IMG/VR virus record: IMGVR_UViG_3300030329_002466 | Span: 1-55,838 of that record | Length of the DNA: 55,838 nucleotides | Reading direction: 5' to 3' (one strand) | From: a virus | Shown: positions 8,305-18,450 of the stretch, in pieces | Numbering within the stretch: the stretch's first letter is position 1 | Layout: every line of letters begins with the position of its first letter | Notes under the pieces: model-generated | The model's database searches: none | Told to the model about the DNA's origin: nothing | What the model saw: only the letters and a program-made list of their open reading frames with translations | Position numbers and translations under genes: made by a program

Positions 8305-11300
8305 TGGCAACAATAGAATTTAACGGCACTGGCGGACTTATGGAAGGAGACTTCGGTACGAATAATATTAATGTGAATCTTGACGCTGCTTTAGAATTAG
8401 ACGGAAGTGCAGATTATCTTAAAAATTCAACAGCAGATTTTAGAACGGATGATACTGCTGGATTTATTACCGCTTGGGTTAGGTCTGACGATTGGAATCG
8501 AGGAACTCAACAACATTGGTTTTCAGCTACAGATGAAGCAACTGGTAATTATTATATAAGGACATTTTTCAATACAGATGGTAAACTATACATTAAATGT
8601 ATGGATAGTTCTGTTGTTTATGATTTAAAAAGCACAAATGCAGTAACAGATGATGGTAATTGGCATCACATTGCAGTAGGAAGCACTGGAACTGCAATTA
8701 AAATGTATATTGACGGTATTGAAGAAACTGTAGTTGTAGCAAGTGGAAGTAACAACGGTGATTGGTTTGGAGATATGACAGACAGTAAATTAGACCACGT
8801 TGTTGTTGGAGCATTGCACGATAACGCAGGAGTAAGGTCGATGTTTGATGGATATATTGCAGACGTAAGATATTACTCAGACACACTTACAGATGCAGAA
8901 GTTTTAAAATTGTCAAGTAAAATTAATGCAACCACTTCAGACATAGATAATTTACAACATTGGTGGAAATTAAACAGCACTACAATAGATTCTTCTAATT
9001 TAGGAGAAGATTTTGGAGATGCTACAGATTTAGATTTAACACCGACAAGTATTGTTGCATCTAATATTCATACTGACGAATACTATGTAGATGTTCAGGA
9101 CAACAGCACAACGACAGATGGGACGTTTACAGTAACACAAGGAAGGGTAGAGTGTAAGGCTTTGACATCTGGATTGTTTGATGGCACCGATGATTTTGTA
9201 AATCCCGGCAATGCGTTACAATCTCAGTTAAGAACTTCGCATACTTTCGCTGCTTGGATTAAATTAGATGACGGCGACCCTGCTGCAAATAACACTATTT
9301 TTGGGGCGTTTAACGGCGGTAATGATAGAATTTTGTTTTATATTGGAACAGATGCTAAATTGACATATTTGTATCAAGCAGATGGAACTAGTAAATATGC
9401 ACAAGCCGCATCTGCTAGCTTTGTTGATGGTGCAAATCCGTGGCATCACGTTGTTGCTACAATGTCTTACACAGATAGTTCAAATGCAGTAATGAAACTT
9501 TATCTTGATGGTGTTGAGCTTGCTTTAGGTAGTTCAAATAACGGTTTGTTTAGTGGCAATATGGGTGATTACACGTCAAGCACTGCAGTGCATTTAGGAG
9601 CTGAAAACAACAATGGAAGTAATAATTGGGAATTTGATGGTAATGCTCGTGATTTTAGATTTTATGATTATGCTTTAAGTGCAGACCAAGTAGCTTCATA
9701 CTATTCAAATACGTTTCCAGTAACGCCATTACATCGGTGGAAAATGGATGAGGGTTCTGATAATCTTTATGTTGATGGTTTTCCAGATGGCGACACAGGA
9801 ACTGGTGCAGACAATTTTGATTCAGGAACCGCAGGTTCAGCACATGGTTATAATCAAAACGGAGCTACTTACACAAACGGCACTCTTGAGCTTGACGGTA
9901 AACTTACAATAGGTAGTTCTGGAGATTCTTCTGTTAAAGCTACTGTATCTGCACCACGAGGTATTTTACATTTAAAACACGATTTACAAAGTTTTGGAAC
10001 ATTAATACATAACAATGGCACATTCAAGTTAGATAATCATTCTTCGATGCACACATATAATGCATTAGGAGGAGGTAATCAAAGGGAACTTACTTTTTAC
10101 AATGTTACAATGGAAGGAACACATGGAGACGGTTACAGAATATCTGCGCCTATAACTATAGAAAAAGATTGGATAATTAATAACACACGAACTTCAGTAT
10201 CTAATAATGCTGGAGGAGGTCATAACTCTGGAGTAGTAGTTACTATTGGTAAAAGCACAGCGACAACGGTTGCTGAAGGAGGAAGTATAACTATAAATTC
10301 TGGAAAGGAATTAGAAACATACACCTATGCAAATACTCACAGCTGTACTTATCAAGGAGCTTCAACAATATTTCCAGCTGTATTTACAAACAATGGAACC
10401 TTTGAAGAAACATTAGGGTCTTTGTTAGAAACAACTCCCGAAGTTAAATTTGGTAATATGAAATTTGCTACGAACTTTGCTACAAGACCTGAAGATGGTC
10501 AAGCTGGCGGCGGTTCTAAAATTACACTTATTGGAGATTGTGAGTTTGAAGCTTTTACTTTAACAGTAGGAGATGACACTTTAGATATAAATGGACAGAG
10601 GTGCCAAATCAATGGAGATATGACTTGTGCTACTAGTAGTTCTTTAGACTGGGAGGATTCTTTAGTAATTATTAAAGGACACGTTGATTTAAACGGTGTA
10701 ATAACTACAGCAAATTCAGGAACTCAAATAATTCACGATACCGCTTCTGAGAAAAATTGGCGTTCACTATATGCAGATGCAGGAGTGTTTATGTCAAATG
10801 GTTCACAAACTACTTTGACTGGTTATGGTTGGACAAGCTCAGGAAATGAAGTAACGACAATAATACCTGCTGCTACAATTAACACAAACAATGTAAACAT
10901 TAATACTACAAATATGACAATACCTACGGGAGGAACTTTTCAAGGGCAAGCTCAGACACTTACCTGTGCAGGAGATTTTACTACCAGTGGTGGTTTGCTT
11001 GGCGCAAGTTGTTTAGATATAAATGCGTCAACTTCTTCACAAGAACATTATTCAACTGTAAGTGCAGTGGCAGTAGGAACTAATGCAGCTTGGACTATAG
11101 AAGGTTGGATAAAACGGGATAATGGGTCTACAGGTAATAGTGTGTTTGTTGAACTTAGAGTAGACGGTTCTAATGCTAATAGAGTTTTTGTTAATGTTGA
11201 TACCGATGATATACAATTTTTAGTTTGGAGCAATGGAGGTAGTGGAGGTGAAATAGCTACAGTTGGAGCAGGATTAAATGATGGCAAATGGCATCACATT

Positions 11301-13046
11301 GCTTGTACTTACGACAGCACTACAGCACAAGTTTTCATAGATGGTAAATTGTCTGCACAAGGTGACATAAATAAAACAATGGACAACACAGATGACCGAA
11401 TTATTAATGTTGGAGCAAACGTAGGAACTTATGATAATGAATTTTTAGGAGCTATGGATGACATTAGAATATGGGATGATGTAAGAACTCCAACAGAAAT
11501 TAGAAGCAATATGTTTAATGAAGTATCTACAGGTGATGGTTTAGTTCAATATTGGAAATTTAACGAAGGCACAGGAGATACTGCTAATGCTACCGTTGGT
11601 ACTAGTTTGAATGCGAGAGTGGGTGGCAATTCAGCATCTTCACAGAGTGCAAGTCTATGGGCAGGAGCAGGAACATTTACTCGTGCGGATGACTCATCAG
11701 TTCCATCAACTTTAAAAATGACTGGAGCTGGAAAATCACTTAATTATTTATCAGGAGAAGAACTAGGTCATTTACTTATTGATAATTCTAGCGGTACAGT
11801 TACAGCCAGTGTATTAACTGGTACAAATAATCTTACTGTTTCATCTTTAACGATAAACGACAGCAGTGCGTCATTTACTGCACCGTCAGGTACACTTACA
11901 ATTGATAACAAGGTTGGCGACTATGCATATGATAACGATGGAGCATTCGTTCATAGTAGCGGAACAATGTCTATAACTACATCAGGAACTTCCCGTATAG
12001 ACTCAAATGGTACATCGGGAAATATTAATAATTTAATTTATAACAGTTCAGGCAATACGCTCGAAACACATACTGCTACGACTCTTGATGGAAACCTTAC
12101 AATAACAGCGGGAACTATTGATACATTAAGCAGTGATAATCTTGCACTTACTGTAGCAGGAGAGTTATATATGGGTGGTGGAACATTAAATTGTAATGCT
12201 TCAGATGTAATTGTAAGAAACATTTACGGACACGCTGGAACTTTGTCAGCACCGTCAAATTCAAGTACAAATGGTTTAGAAATTACAGGAAAACAACCGG
12301 GTGGAGGCTTAAATAACAGTAATTATTCTATATATTTTGTTGGTACTACATTAACAAATAATGATGGTCTTATAGTTTTATCAGCCGATGAGAACACTTT
12401 CATAAGAATGCCACAAACTTTAGCTAATTTTAAAATAAGAAATGACGGCAGTTCAACAACTAGAGTTCACGAATTTACAATGAATTTTGCTTGTGACCAT
12501 AATTTAACTTTAGAAAATGGTTCGTTTCAATCATATGGGGCAACTCAAACTTTAACAATAGGTGATGATGTTTTACTTACAAAAGGAACACTTGGTAGAA
12601 CTTCAAATACCGCAGATTATTCATTCCAAAGTCTTACATTAGCAGCTAACGGAATATTTATAGCACCAAGCGGAACTACTACTCTGACTGGTGAAGCAGC
12701 AGGATATGTATTAGATAACGGTGGAACATTTACACACAATAATGGAACCGTAAAAATTACTTGTGCAACACAAACATCCGCTCGAGGATTGAGTGGAACT
12801 AGCGGTCTTTACAATTTAACTTATGCAGGCTCTGGAACTAATGAGGATTTAGTTTTAGGTGCTAATACAGACTTTTATGGTCAATTTATTATTGATAGTG
12901 CTAATTCAGCAGTTCAAGCCCAAGGGCATACGTTTAATTATTATGGTCCTGTAATTATCAAACAAGGTAAATGGGAAATAGGAAGCACTACTCAAAATTG
13001 TTATAGTGGAGTTAGAAATATAGGAGGGTCAGTAGACATAACATAG
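8304..13046 (+). CDS. Giant LamG-domain adhesin-like virion protein 2
   Basis: 1580 residues with three LamG domains (about 30-208, 289-470 and 903-1085) separated by long beta-helix-like regions rich in N, G, T and S. The N-terminus (FNGTGGLMEGDFGTNNINVN) is clearly homologous to that of the next gene, probably a shared attachment module. Each LamG copy has the WHHI/V core and a closing DVRxY...LTDAE segment. The stretch VQDNSTTTDG before the second LamG recurs in the next protein at near-identical DNA level. No signal peptide is present, consistent with a virion component rather than a secreted protein. Confidence 0.75.
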   Translation: MATIEFNGTGGLMEGDFGTNNINVNLDAALELDGSADYLKNSTADFRTDDTAGFITAWVRSDDWNRGTQQHWFSATDEATGNYYIRTFFNTDGKLYIKCMDSSVVYDLKSTNAVTDDGNWHHIAVGSTGTAIKMYIDGIEETVVVASGSNNGDWFGDMTDSKLDHVVVGALHDNAGVRSMFDGYIADVRYYSDTLTDAEVLKLSSKINATTSDIDNLQHWWKLNSTTIDSSNLGEDFGDATDLDLTPTSIVASNIHTDEYYVDVQDNSTTTDGTFTVTQGRVECKALTSGLFDGTDDFVNPGNALQSQLRTSHTFAAWIKLDDGDPAANNTIFGAFNGGNDRILFYIGTDAKLTYLYQADGTSKYAQAASASFVDGANPWHHVVATMSYTDSSNAVMKLYLDGVELALGSSNNGLFSGNMGDYTSSTAVHLGAENNNGSNNWEFDGNARDFRFYDYALSADQVASYYSNTFPVTPLHRWKMDEGSDNLYVDGFPDGDTGTGADNFDSGTAGSAHGYNQNGATYTNGTLELDGKLTIGSSGDSSVKATVSAPRGILHLKHDLQSFGTLIHNNGTFKLDNHSSMHTYNALGGGNQRELTFYNVTMEGTHGDGYRISAPITIEKDWIINNTRTSVSNNAGGGHNSGVVVTIGKSTATTVAEGGSITINSGKELETYTYANTHSCTYQGASTIFPAVFTNNGTFEETLGSLLETTPEVKFGNMKFATNFATRPEDGQAGGGSKITLIGDCEFEAFTLTVGDDTLDINGQRCQINGDMTCATSSSLDWEDSLVIIKGHVDLNGVITTANSGTQIIHDTASEKNWRSLYADAGVFMSNGSQTTLTGYGWTSSGNEVTTIIPAATINTNNVNINTTNMTIPTGGTFQGQAQTLTCAGDFTTSGGLLGASCLDINASTSSQEHYSTVSAVAVGTNAAWTIEGWIKRDNGSTGNSVFVELRVDGSNANRVFVNVDTDDIQFLVWSNGGSGGEIATVGAGLNDGKWHHIACTYDSTTAQVFIDGKLSAQGDINKTMDNTDDRIINVGANVGTYDNEFLGAMDDIRIWDDVRTPTEIRSNMFNEVSTGDGLVQYWKFNEGTGDTANATVGTSLNARVGGNSASSQSASLWAGAGTFTRADDSSVPSTLKMTGAGKSLNYLSGEELGHLLIDNSSGTVTASVLTGTNNLTVSSLTINDSSASFTAPSGTLTIDNKVGDYAYDNDGAFVHSSGTMSITTSGTSRIDSNGTSGNINNLIYNSSGNTLETHTATTLDGNLTITAGTIDTLSSDNLALTVAGELYMGGGTLNCNASDVIVRNIYGHAGTLSAPSNSSTNGLEITGKQPGGGLNNSNYSIYFVGTTLTNNDGLIVLSADENTFIRMPQTLANFKIRNDGSSTTRVHEFTMNFACDHNLTLENGSFQSYGATQTLTIGDDVLLTKGTLGRTSNTADYSFQSLTLAANGIFIAPSGTTTLTGEAAGYVLDNGGTFTHNNGTVKITCATQTSARGLSGTSGLYNLTYAGSGTNEDLVLGANTDFYGQFIIDSANSAVQAQGHTFNYYGPVIIKQGKWEIGSTTQNCYSGVRNIGGSVDIT
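9091..9121 (+). repeat. 31-bp exact repeat shared by LamG genes 2 and 3
   Basis: The 31 bases starting ATGTTCAGGACAACAGCACA are identical at 13753-13783 in the next gene. Both copies encode the VQDNSTTTDG linker before the second LamG domain, and similarity continues for about 30 bases downstream with a few differences. Confidence 0.85.
10971..11015 (+). repeat. 45-bp near-exact repeat shared by LamG genes 2 and 3
   Basis: The segment encoding GDFTTSGGLLGASCL recurs at 15495-15539 with a single T/C difference. It precedes the third LamG domain in both genes, which points to recent duplication or recombination between them. Confidence 0.85.
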
Positions 13047-16000
13047 ATGGCAGGAATCGAATTAAAAGGCACGGGCGGAATAATAGAAGGAAATCTTGGA
13101 GCAGCAAACGTTAATGTAAATCTTGACAGTTCTTTACAGTTTGATGGTTCTGATGATAAAATAGATGTTGGCGATGTTACTGTATTAGATGGCGATGGCT
13201 CAATCACAGTTGCAGCTTGGGTAAATTTTGATTCAGATAGTAGTGATGACCAACGGTTTGTATGGAAAACTGATGCTTTTGGTTTAGGTTATTTTAGTGG
13301 CCAACTTAGAGGTTACATTTATTACAGTGGAGGGGATTCTAATGCACAAGCTTCACACACAGTTAAAGGAGAAGGTTGGAAGCACGTTGCTATGACTTAC
13401 GATGGAACTACATTAAGGTTATACATAAATGGAAATGAAGCTGCTACAACTTCAATATCGTCAAAAACAATTAGTAACACTTCTAACAATTTAAGATTAG
13501 GAGGCACAGGCACTAGTTCTGAACATTTAAAAGGCAAACTTGCAGATGTGAGACTTTACAGTTCTACACTTACAGATGCAGAAATTAAAACACTTGCTTC
13601 TAAAATAAATATTGCTAATGAATCTGTACAATCTACTAGCACGTTAGTTGGCTGGTGGAAATTAAATAACAACAGTATTACAGATAGTTCTACTAATTCT
13701 AACAATGGCACAGCTACAGGGACAACACAAGTTTACGATGCCTTTAGTGTAAATGTTCAGGACAACAGCACAACGACAGATGGAAACTTTACAGTAACAC
13801 AAGGAAAGGTAGAGGGTTTGGCTTTGTCATGTTTGACATTAGATGGTACTGGAGATAACGTAGGATGTGGAACAAGCAGTAATATTATATCAGATTTTGA
13901 CGGTGGTGATTTTACTGTATCGGCTTGGTTTAATCCCGATAGCACAACTAAAATGTGTATATTTTCGTGTGGTGATGATGACAATGACCATCTCCAAGTG
14001 TTAAGTAAAGATAATGATATATTTTATTCGCACGAAATTGATGGCACATTAGTTAGAGAGCAATTTGCTACAGGTGCTTTAGTCACAACAGATAAATGGC
14101 ATCACATAACAGTTACTAAAACAGGTTCAACTTTTAAATTTTATTTGAATGGAGTACAGTTAACGGGAGCAACATCTCAAAGTTCAACAGCAGGACAGCA
14201 CGGAGGCAATTTTGAAATTGGAGATAATTTTAATGACGATTTCTTTGATGGGACTATTCGAGATGTTAGAGTTTATGATGGCGTTACTTTATCTGAAGAA
14301 CAAGTAGCTTCACTATATTCTAACACTTTTGTTGTAACTCCAACACATATGTGGAAGATGGATGAAGGCACTGGCCAAAACCCAAATGATACTGGAACTG
14401 GTACTACAAGAAATGGAACTGGCACTGGTAACGCAGATTTAATTAGTGGTAACGGCACTCTTGACCTTGACGGAACACTTACGGTAGACGCTACTGGATT
14501 TTTGTCAGCACCAAGAGGTGATTTAGAGTTAGCAGCAACTACATCCTTCGCACAATCATCTGCGTCAGATACTAATGATACGTTTATTCATAATAATGGC
14601 AGAGTAGTTTTAACTAATTCAGGAACAGTAACATATAATTTTAGTAGCGATAACGCAGGTTCAGACAATCCGTTATATGACCTTCAAAATCAAGCAAGTG
14701 GTCAAGTAAGATTTGGAAATGGTTTTATTATAGAAAATAGTCATTCTCGTTCAGGTGGTAATAATTATAATTATTTAACTGGAGGAAGGCAATACAATTA
14801 TGGAACTACAAGCAGTCCCGCAGCTATAACTGCTCAACTTCGAGTTGCATTATCTGGTGGTGATAATATAGCCCATATATATGGTGTGAGTTCACTTCAT
14901 CCTGTTACGATGGATAATTGGGATGACCTTCCTATGACTTATGATGTATCTCTTAAAAATATAAATGTTACAACTGATGTTACAACTAATGTTATTCCTT
15001 CAGGTAGAAAAGTTATATTAGATGGAGATTGTGAGTTCGATGCCTTTACAGTAGAGGCTGGAGGCACTTTAGATTTGAATGGACAGAGGGCTGAAGCATC
15101 AGGTAATTTAAGAATAGAGTCTGGAGGAGCTATGAAATCTACAGGAGGAGGTCTAATTGTAGGGGCTGCTGATGTAAAGATTTTAGGTTCTGCGGAAGGT
15201 ATGCACGATGGTGATGTAAATATGATTGTAAGTGGAGGCACTCACGATTGGAGAAATGGTGCAGCAGATGGAGCAGCACCTTGGTGTAGAACAGTCCTTG
15301 TTAATGGTAATGTAACTCACCAAGACCAATTAGGTCCAAGTTCAGGAAGTTCAATTTATAATCCAGAAAGCGTTATTGTAGGAAACGGAAAATTAACTCA
15401 ATCAGGTGGTCACGCATACTTAAAAGATTTAACAATAGCCACAGGAGGAGATTTGGAAATGACTCACGGTAGTAGCAAGACGATAGACTTGTATGGAGAT
15501 TTTACTACCAGTGGTGGTCTGCTTGGCGCAAGTTGTTTAAAGTTTGATGGAAGTAATGATACAGTTACTATTCCAATAAGTGCTTCTCAAAATGACCACA
15601 TCAAAGGAGCTTTTGCTGACGGCATATTTACAGTAGAAGGTTGGATAAAAATGGAATCTGATTTTGCTGGTGGAAATTGGGTTATGAAAAATCAAGAGTT
15701 TGCAGTTGACATAGCAAGAGATAGTGCAACTCAGTGGGCTTTGGCAGATGGAGGTTCTTGGAATTTTGGTGCTAATCCTTTTACAATGCCTAATTTAGAA
15801 GACGGTAAATGGCATCATTTAGCATTTTGCAGAAGATATACAGGTTCACAGGCTTATTATGATATTTATGTAGATGGTAAATTAGAGACGGTCCATACGA
15901 TGCCAGCAGATAGTGCAACGTGGACAGCAAATGATGATGATTTGTATATAGGCTCGTATAACGGAAGTAGTAGTTTTCTTGGTGAAGGTGCTGACGACAC

Positions 16001-17744
16001 TTTTGTAGAAAATATCCGTATATGGGGAACAACGAGAACGGCAGCTCAGATAAGAGCAGATATGTTTAATTCAACACCAACGTCAAGTGCATCTGATTGC
16101 ATAGCTAATTTTACATTTAATGAGGGAACTGGAACTGCAATAACGGCATCCGACCCTAACAATGCATCAAGCAACGAAACCGCAGGAACTTGGAATGGAA
16201 GTTGGGCAGGAGCAGGAACATTCACTTATAGCACTTCTACGCTTGTCATGGCTAAAGCTGGAACTCAGACTATTTCTTGTTTACATTCTGAGGATATTTA
16301 CAATCTTACAATTAATGATGGCTCTACAACTCAATTATTTACACCAAACCTTACTTCAGGAATATTAGATATATTTGGAAACTTAACAGTTCATGGAATA
16401 TTTAATAATCATTCAAGTTCATCGTCTGGTAGAACTCGAATGAAAGCAGCTAAGAAAATATATGTTCCTCAAGCGTTAGAATTTAATGGTTCTAATCAAT
16501 ATATTAATTTAGGAAACGAACTTGATTATGAAGATAACATTACAGTTAGTGGTTGGATGAGAAGACACAATGATGTCCCTACTGAAATTGTTATGTTCCA
16601 TAATGGAGGTGGAGAAGTAGATGCTTCTTTAATTCAAACAAGAAGTACATCTGGAATAAGAGCAGCTCATAATTATCAAGGGACTTATTACCTTATAGAT
16701 TATACAACTGGTAGTCCAATAAAAGCACATGAATGGAATCATGTAGCTATAGTATTTGATAAAGACGGAAGTAGCAATGCAGATAAATTTAAATTATATA
16801 TTAACGGAACTAGCGTAGGAAGTGTTACTACAGGAAGTGCAGGTCGAGATGCAGATAGTGCAAGAATAGGAACTTATGCTTACAATTTAGAAAAATATTG
16901 GAATGGAGAGTTAGCAGATATTAGGGTATATAATGCATCATTATCAGCATCAGAAATTACAACATTAGCAACTCAAATAGTTCCTAATCAAGCACGAACT
17001 GCAAATCTTGTAGGACATTGGAAATTAGACGAAACTTCAGGAACTACTGCAACAGATAGTGGAACAGGAGGAAACAACGGCACTCATGTTAATACTCCGA
17101 CTCACGTTGGTAATAGGACAACTGCATTAGCAAATATGGCTCAAATGGTTTTTGATTTTAATGGAAATATACATATACCTGAATTAACTACACCTAAATT
17201 AATTTTAGAAACAAATTCAAATTCAGGCATAATTGCAACAGGAGACCTTACAATTAACGCAGAAATAGAAGTAAACGCTACAACATCCTTCACTGGTAAT
17301 GGTAATACAATAGATGTAGATATTTTAGATGTAAATGGTGGAACTTTAGATATGAGAGATTCTGATTTTACTATACAAAGCGGTGGTGCTGTTGCTTGGC
17401 ATGATACAAGCTCTACAATATTATCAGGAAATACAACACTTACAGGATATTCCAAAGCTAATAAAGCAGATACTTATGTTCCATCAGCAGGTAATTATGA
17501 AATAGTTGGAAATGTTAAATGGTTAAAATTAGACGCAGGAGCTACAGATGATTATGACCTTACAGTAATTGGTTCTGTAATAGATTGTGAAATACCTCAA
17601 GATGCGGTAAAAGCTAATATAAGACAATTTCATCACGCCTTAGACACTCAACAGTTATTGGATGCAGATGAAGAAGGAGATGATGATGTGAAATTACCAA
17701 AACCATCACTTGATAATGCACATGAATTACAATTAGGAGGCTAG
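13047..17744 (+). CDS. Giant LamG-domain adhesin-like virion protein 3
   Basis: 1565 residues, starting one base after the preceding stop. Four LamG domains are visible (about 30-190, 263-428, 831-1010 and 1144-1310), with cores such as WHHITVTKTG, WKHVAMTYDG and WNHVAIVFDK. It is a paralogue of the preceding protein: same N-terminal module, same domain order in the first half, and shared DNA segments. The C-terminal 250 residues change from Thr/Gly-rich beta repeats to a more acidic, helical end (DADEEGDDDVKLPKPSLDNA), possibly a separate anchoring or assembly piece. The likely role is glycan recognition at the virion surface. Confidence 0.75.
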   Translation: MAGIELKGTGGIIEGNLGAANVNVNLDSSLQFDGSDDKIDVGDVTVLDGDGSITVAAWVNFDSDSSDDQRFVWKTDAFGLGYFSGQLRGYIYYSGGDSNAQASHTVKGEGWKHVAMTYDGTTLRLYINGNEAATTSISSKTISNTSNNLRLGGTGTSSEHLKGKLADVRLYSSTLTDAEIKTLASKINIANESVQSTSTLVGWWKLNNNSITDSSTNSNNGTATGTTQVYDAFSVNVQDNSTTTDGNFTVTQGKVEGLALSCLTLDGTGDNVGCGTSSNIISDFDGGDFTVSAWFNPDSTTKMCIFSCGDDDNDHLQVLSKDNDIFYSHEIDGTLVREQFATGALVTTDKWHHITVTKTGSTFKFYLNGVQLTGATSQSSTAGQHGGNFEIGDNFNDDFFDGTIRDVRVYDGVTLSEEQVASLYSNTFVVTPTHMWKMDEGTGQNPNDTGTGTTRNGTGTGNADLISGNGTLDLDGTLTVDATGFLSAPRGDLELAATTSFAQSSASDTNDTFIHNNGRVVLTNSGTVTYNFSSDNAGSDNPLYDLQNQASGQVRFGNGFIIENSHSRSGGNNYNYLTGGRQYNYGTTSSPAAITAQLRVALSGGDNIAHIYGVSSLHPVTMDNWDDLPMTYDVSLKNINVTTDVTTNVIPSGRKVILDGDCEFDAFTVEAGGTLDLNGQRAEASGNLRIESGGAMKSTGGGLIVGAADVKILGSAEGMHDGDVNMIVSGGTHDWRNGAADGAAPWCRTVLVNGNVTHQDQLGPSSGSSIYNPESVIVGNGKLTQSGGHAYLKDLTIATGGDLEMTHGSSKTIDLYGDFTTSGGLLGASCLKFDGSNDTVTIPISASQNDHIKGAFADGIFTVEGWIKMESDFAGGNWVMKNQEFAVDIARDSATQWALADGGSWNFGANPFTMPNLEDGKWHHLAFCRRYTGSQAYYDIYVDGKLETVHTMPADSATWTANDDDLYIGSYNGSSSFLGEGADDTFVENIRIWGTTRTAAQIRADMFNSTPTSSASDCIANFTFNEGTGTAITASDPNNASSNETAGTWNGSWAGAGTFTYSTSTLVMAKAGTQTISCLHSEDIYNLTINDGSTTQLFTPNLTSGILDIFGNLTVHGIFNNHSSSSSGRTRMKAAKKIYVPQALEFNGSNQYINLGNELDYEDNITVSGWMRRHNDVPTEIVMFHNGGGEVDASLIQTRSTSGIRAAHNYQGTYYLIDYTTGSPIKAHEWNHVAIVFDKDGSSNADKFKLYINGTSVGSVTTGSAGRDADSARIGTYAYNLEKYWNGELADIRVYNASLSASEITTLATQIVPNQARTANLVGHWKLDETSGTTATDSGTGGNNGTHVNTPTHVGNRTTALANMAQMVFDFNGNIHIPELTTPKLILETNSNSGIIATGDLTINAEIEVNATTSFTGNGNTIDVDILDVNGGTLDMRDSDFTIQSGGAVAWHDTSSTILSGNTTLTGYSKANKADTYVPSAGNYEIVGNVKWLKLDAGATDDYDLTVIGSVIDCEIPQDAVKANIRQFHHALDTQQLLDADEEGDDDVKLPKPSLDNAHELQLGG

Positions 17745-17748
17745 AAAG

Positions 17749-17759
17749 CTTTAAATAGC
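17749..17759 (+). promoter_or_regulatory. Archaeal-type TATA box after the LamG block
   Basis: GCTTTAAATAG preceded by GAAA, about 25 bases before the ATG at 17779, so the transcript should be nearly leaderless. It restarts transcription for the connector and tail genes. Confidence 0.75.
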
Positions 17760-17778
17760 ACACTATACTAAGTTAAAT

Positions 17779-17988
17779 ATGGACGACTGGGAAAGAGAAG
17801 AACTATTAATTCGAATGGACGAAAGGATTAAAACTATCTATAATAGGATGGATAAGTTTGAAACTCTTTTCACAAACCATTTATCACACCACGAAATGTG
17901 GGAAAATGACATAAAAGCATCGCTACAACGTTGGTTAGCTGTTATAGTTACAGCGGCTGGTGGAGCAGGTGCAATGGGGATGATGTAA
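17779..17988 (+). CDS. Small coiled-coil protein with C-terminal membrane segment, XhlA/holin-like
   Basis: 69 residues: an N-terminal charged amphipathic helix (about 1-45) followed by one hydrophobic, Gly/Ala-rich segment (LAVIVTAAGGAGAMGMM). This architecture matches the XhlA family of small phage membrane proteins linked to cell lysis, so a holin or membrane-associated role is possible. It has its own TATA box and opens a new transcription unit. The fold resemblance is architectural only, and a structural role is equally open. Confidence 0.45.
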   Translation: MDDWEREELLIRMDERIKTIYNRMDKFETLFTNHLSHHEMWENDIKASLQRWLAVIVTAAGGAGAMGMM

Positions 17989-17989
17989 A

Positions 17990-18448
17990 ATGACAACATT
18001 AACGACAGCAACAAGAAGGACTCGCGTTAGATTATTAGCAGGTGTCGAAGCGGAAGAGATGAGCAATGACGATTTAGATGTTTTCATTACAATGGCAGAG
18101 GAATGGTTTAATGAACAGACTGGTCTTACCTTTGCTTTGAATACAGCAGATGCTTATAACAATGCCACTATATATTATGCTTGTTATTTAGTTTCTGTCG
18201 CTCAAAATGGTCTTGGAGTAGAATCTATGAGACTTGGTGACTTCTTTATTGAGTATGATACCGATAAAGGATATACTGAATTTGAAACAAAAGCTAGACA
18301 AGAAATAATGGCTAAGTTAGGATTAAGTATAAAAAGAAGCACTTACAATGCTGATTCTTCACTTGGTGACGTAGACTGGAAAAAGAATATAGATGGTAGT
18401 GACAGTACGCTCACTATGAAAACAAACCCTGCTAACACAAGGAATTAA
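17990..18448 (+). CDS. Head-tail connector-like protein
   Basis: 152 residues, mostly helical at the N-terminus (TRVRLLAGVEAEEMSNDDLD, then a WFNEQTG...AYNNATIYYACYLVS helix pair). This pattern is typical of gp6/gp15-like adaptor proteins that bind under the portal. It is followed by genes of the size expected for head closure and tail completion. It begins one base after the preceding stop. The call depends on predicted helical layout and gene order. Confidence 0.5.
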   Translation: MTTLTTATRRTRVRLLAGVEAEEMSNDDLDVFITMAEEWFNEQTGLTFALNTADAYNNATIYYACYLVSVAQNGLGVESMRLGDFFIEYDTDKGYTEFETKARQEIMAKLGLSIKRSTYNADSSLGDVDWKKNIDGSDSTLTMKTNPANTRN

Positions 18449-18450
18449 TT

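Noticed and set aside
17779-17988. Firm holin assignment
   Set aside because: The coiled coil plus one membrane segment fits XhlA-like proteins, but no lysis enzyme is seen in the window to confirm a lysis cassette.
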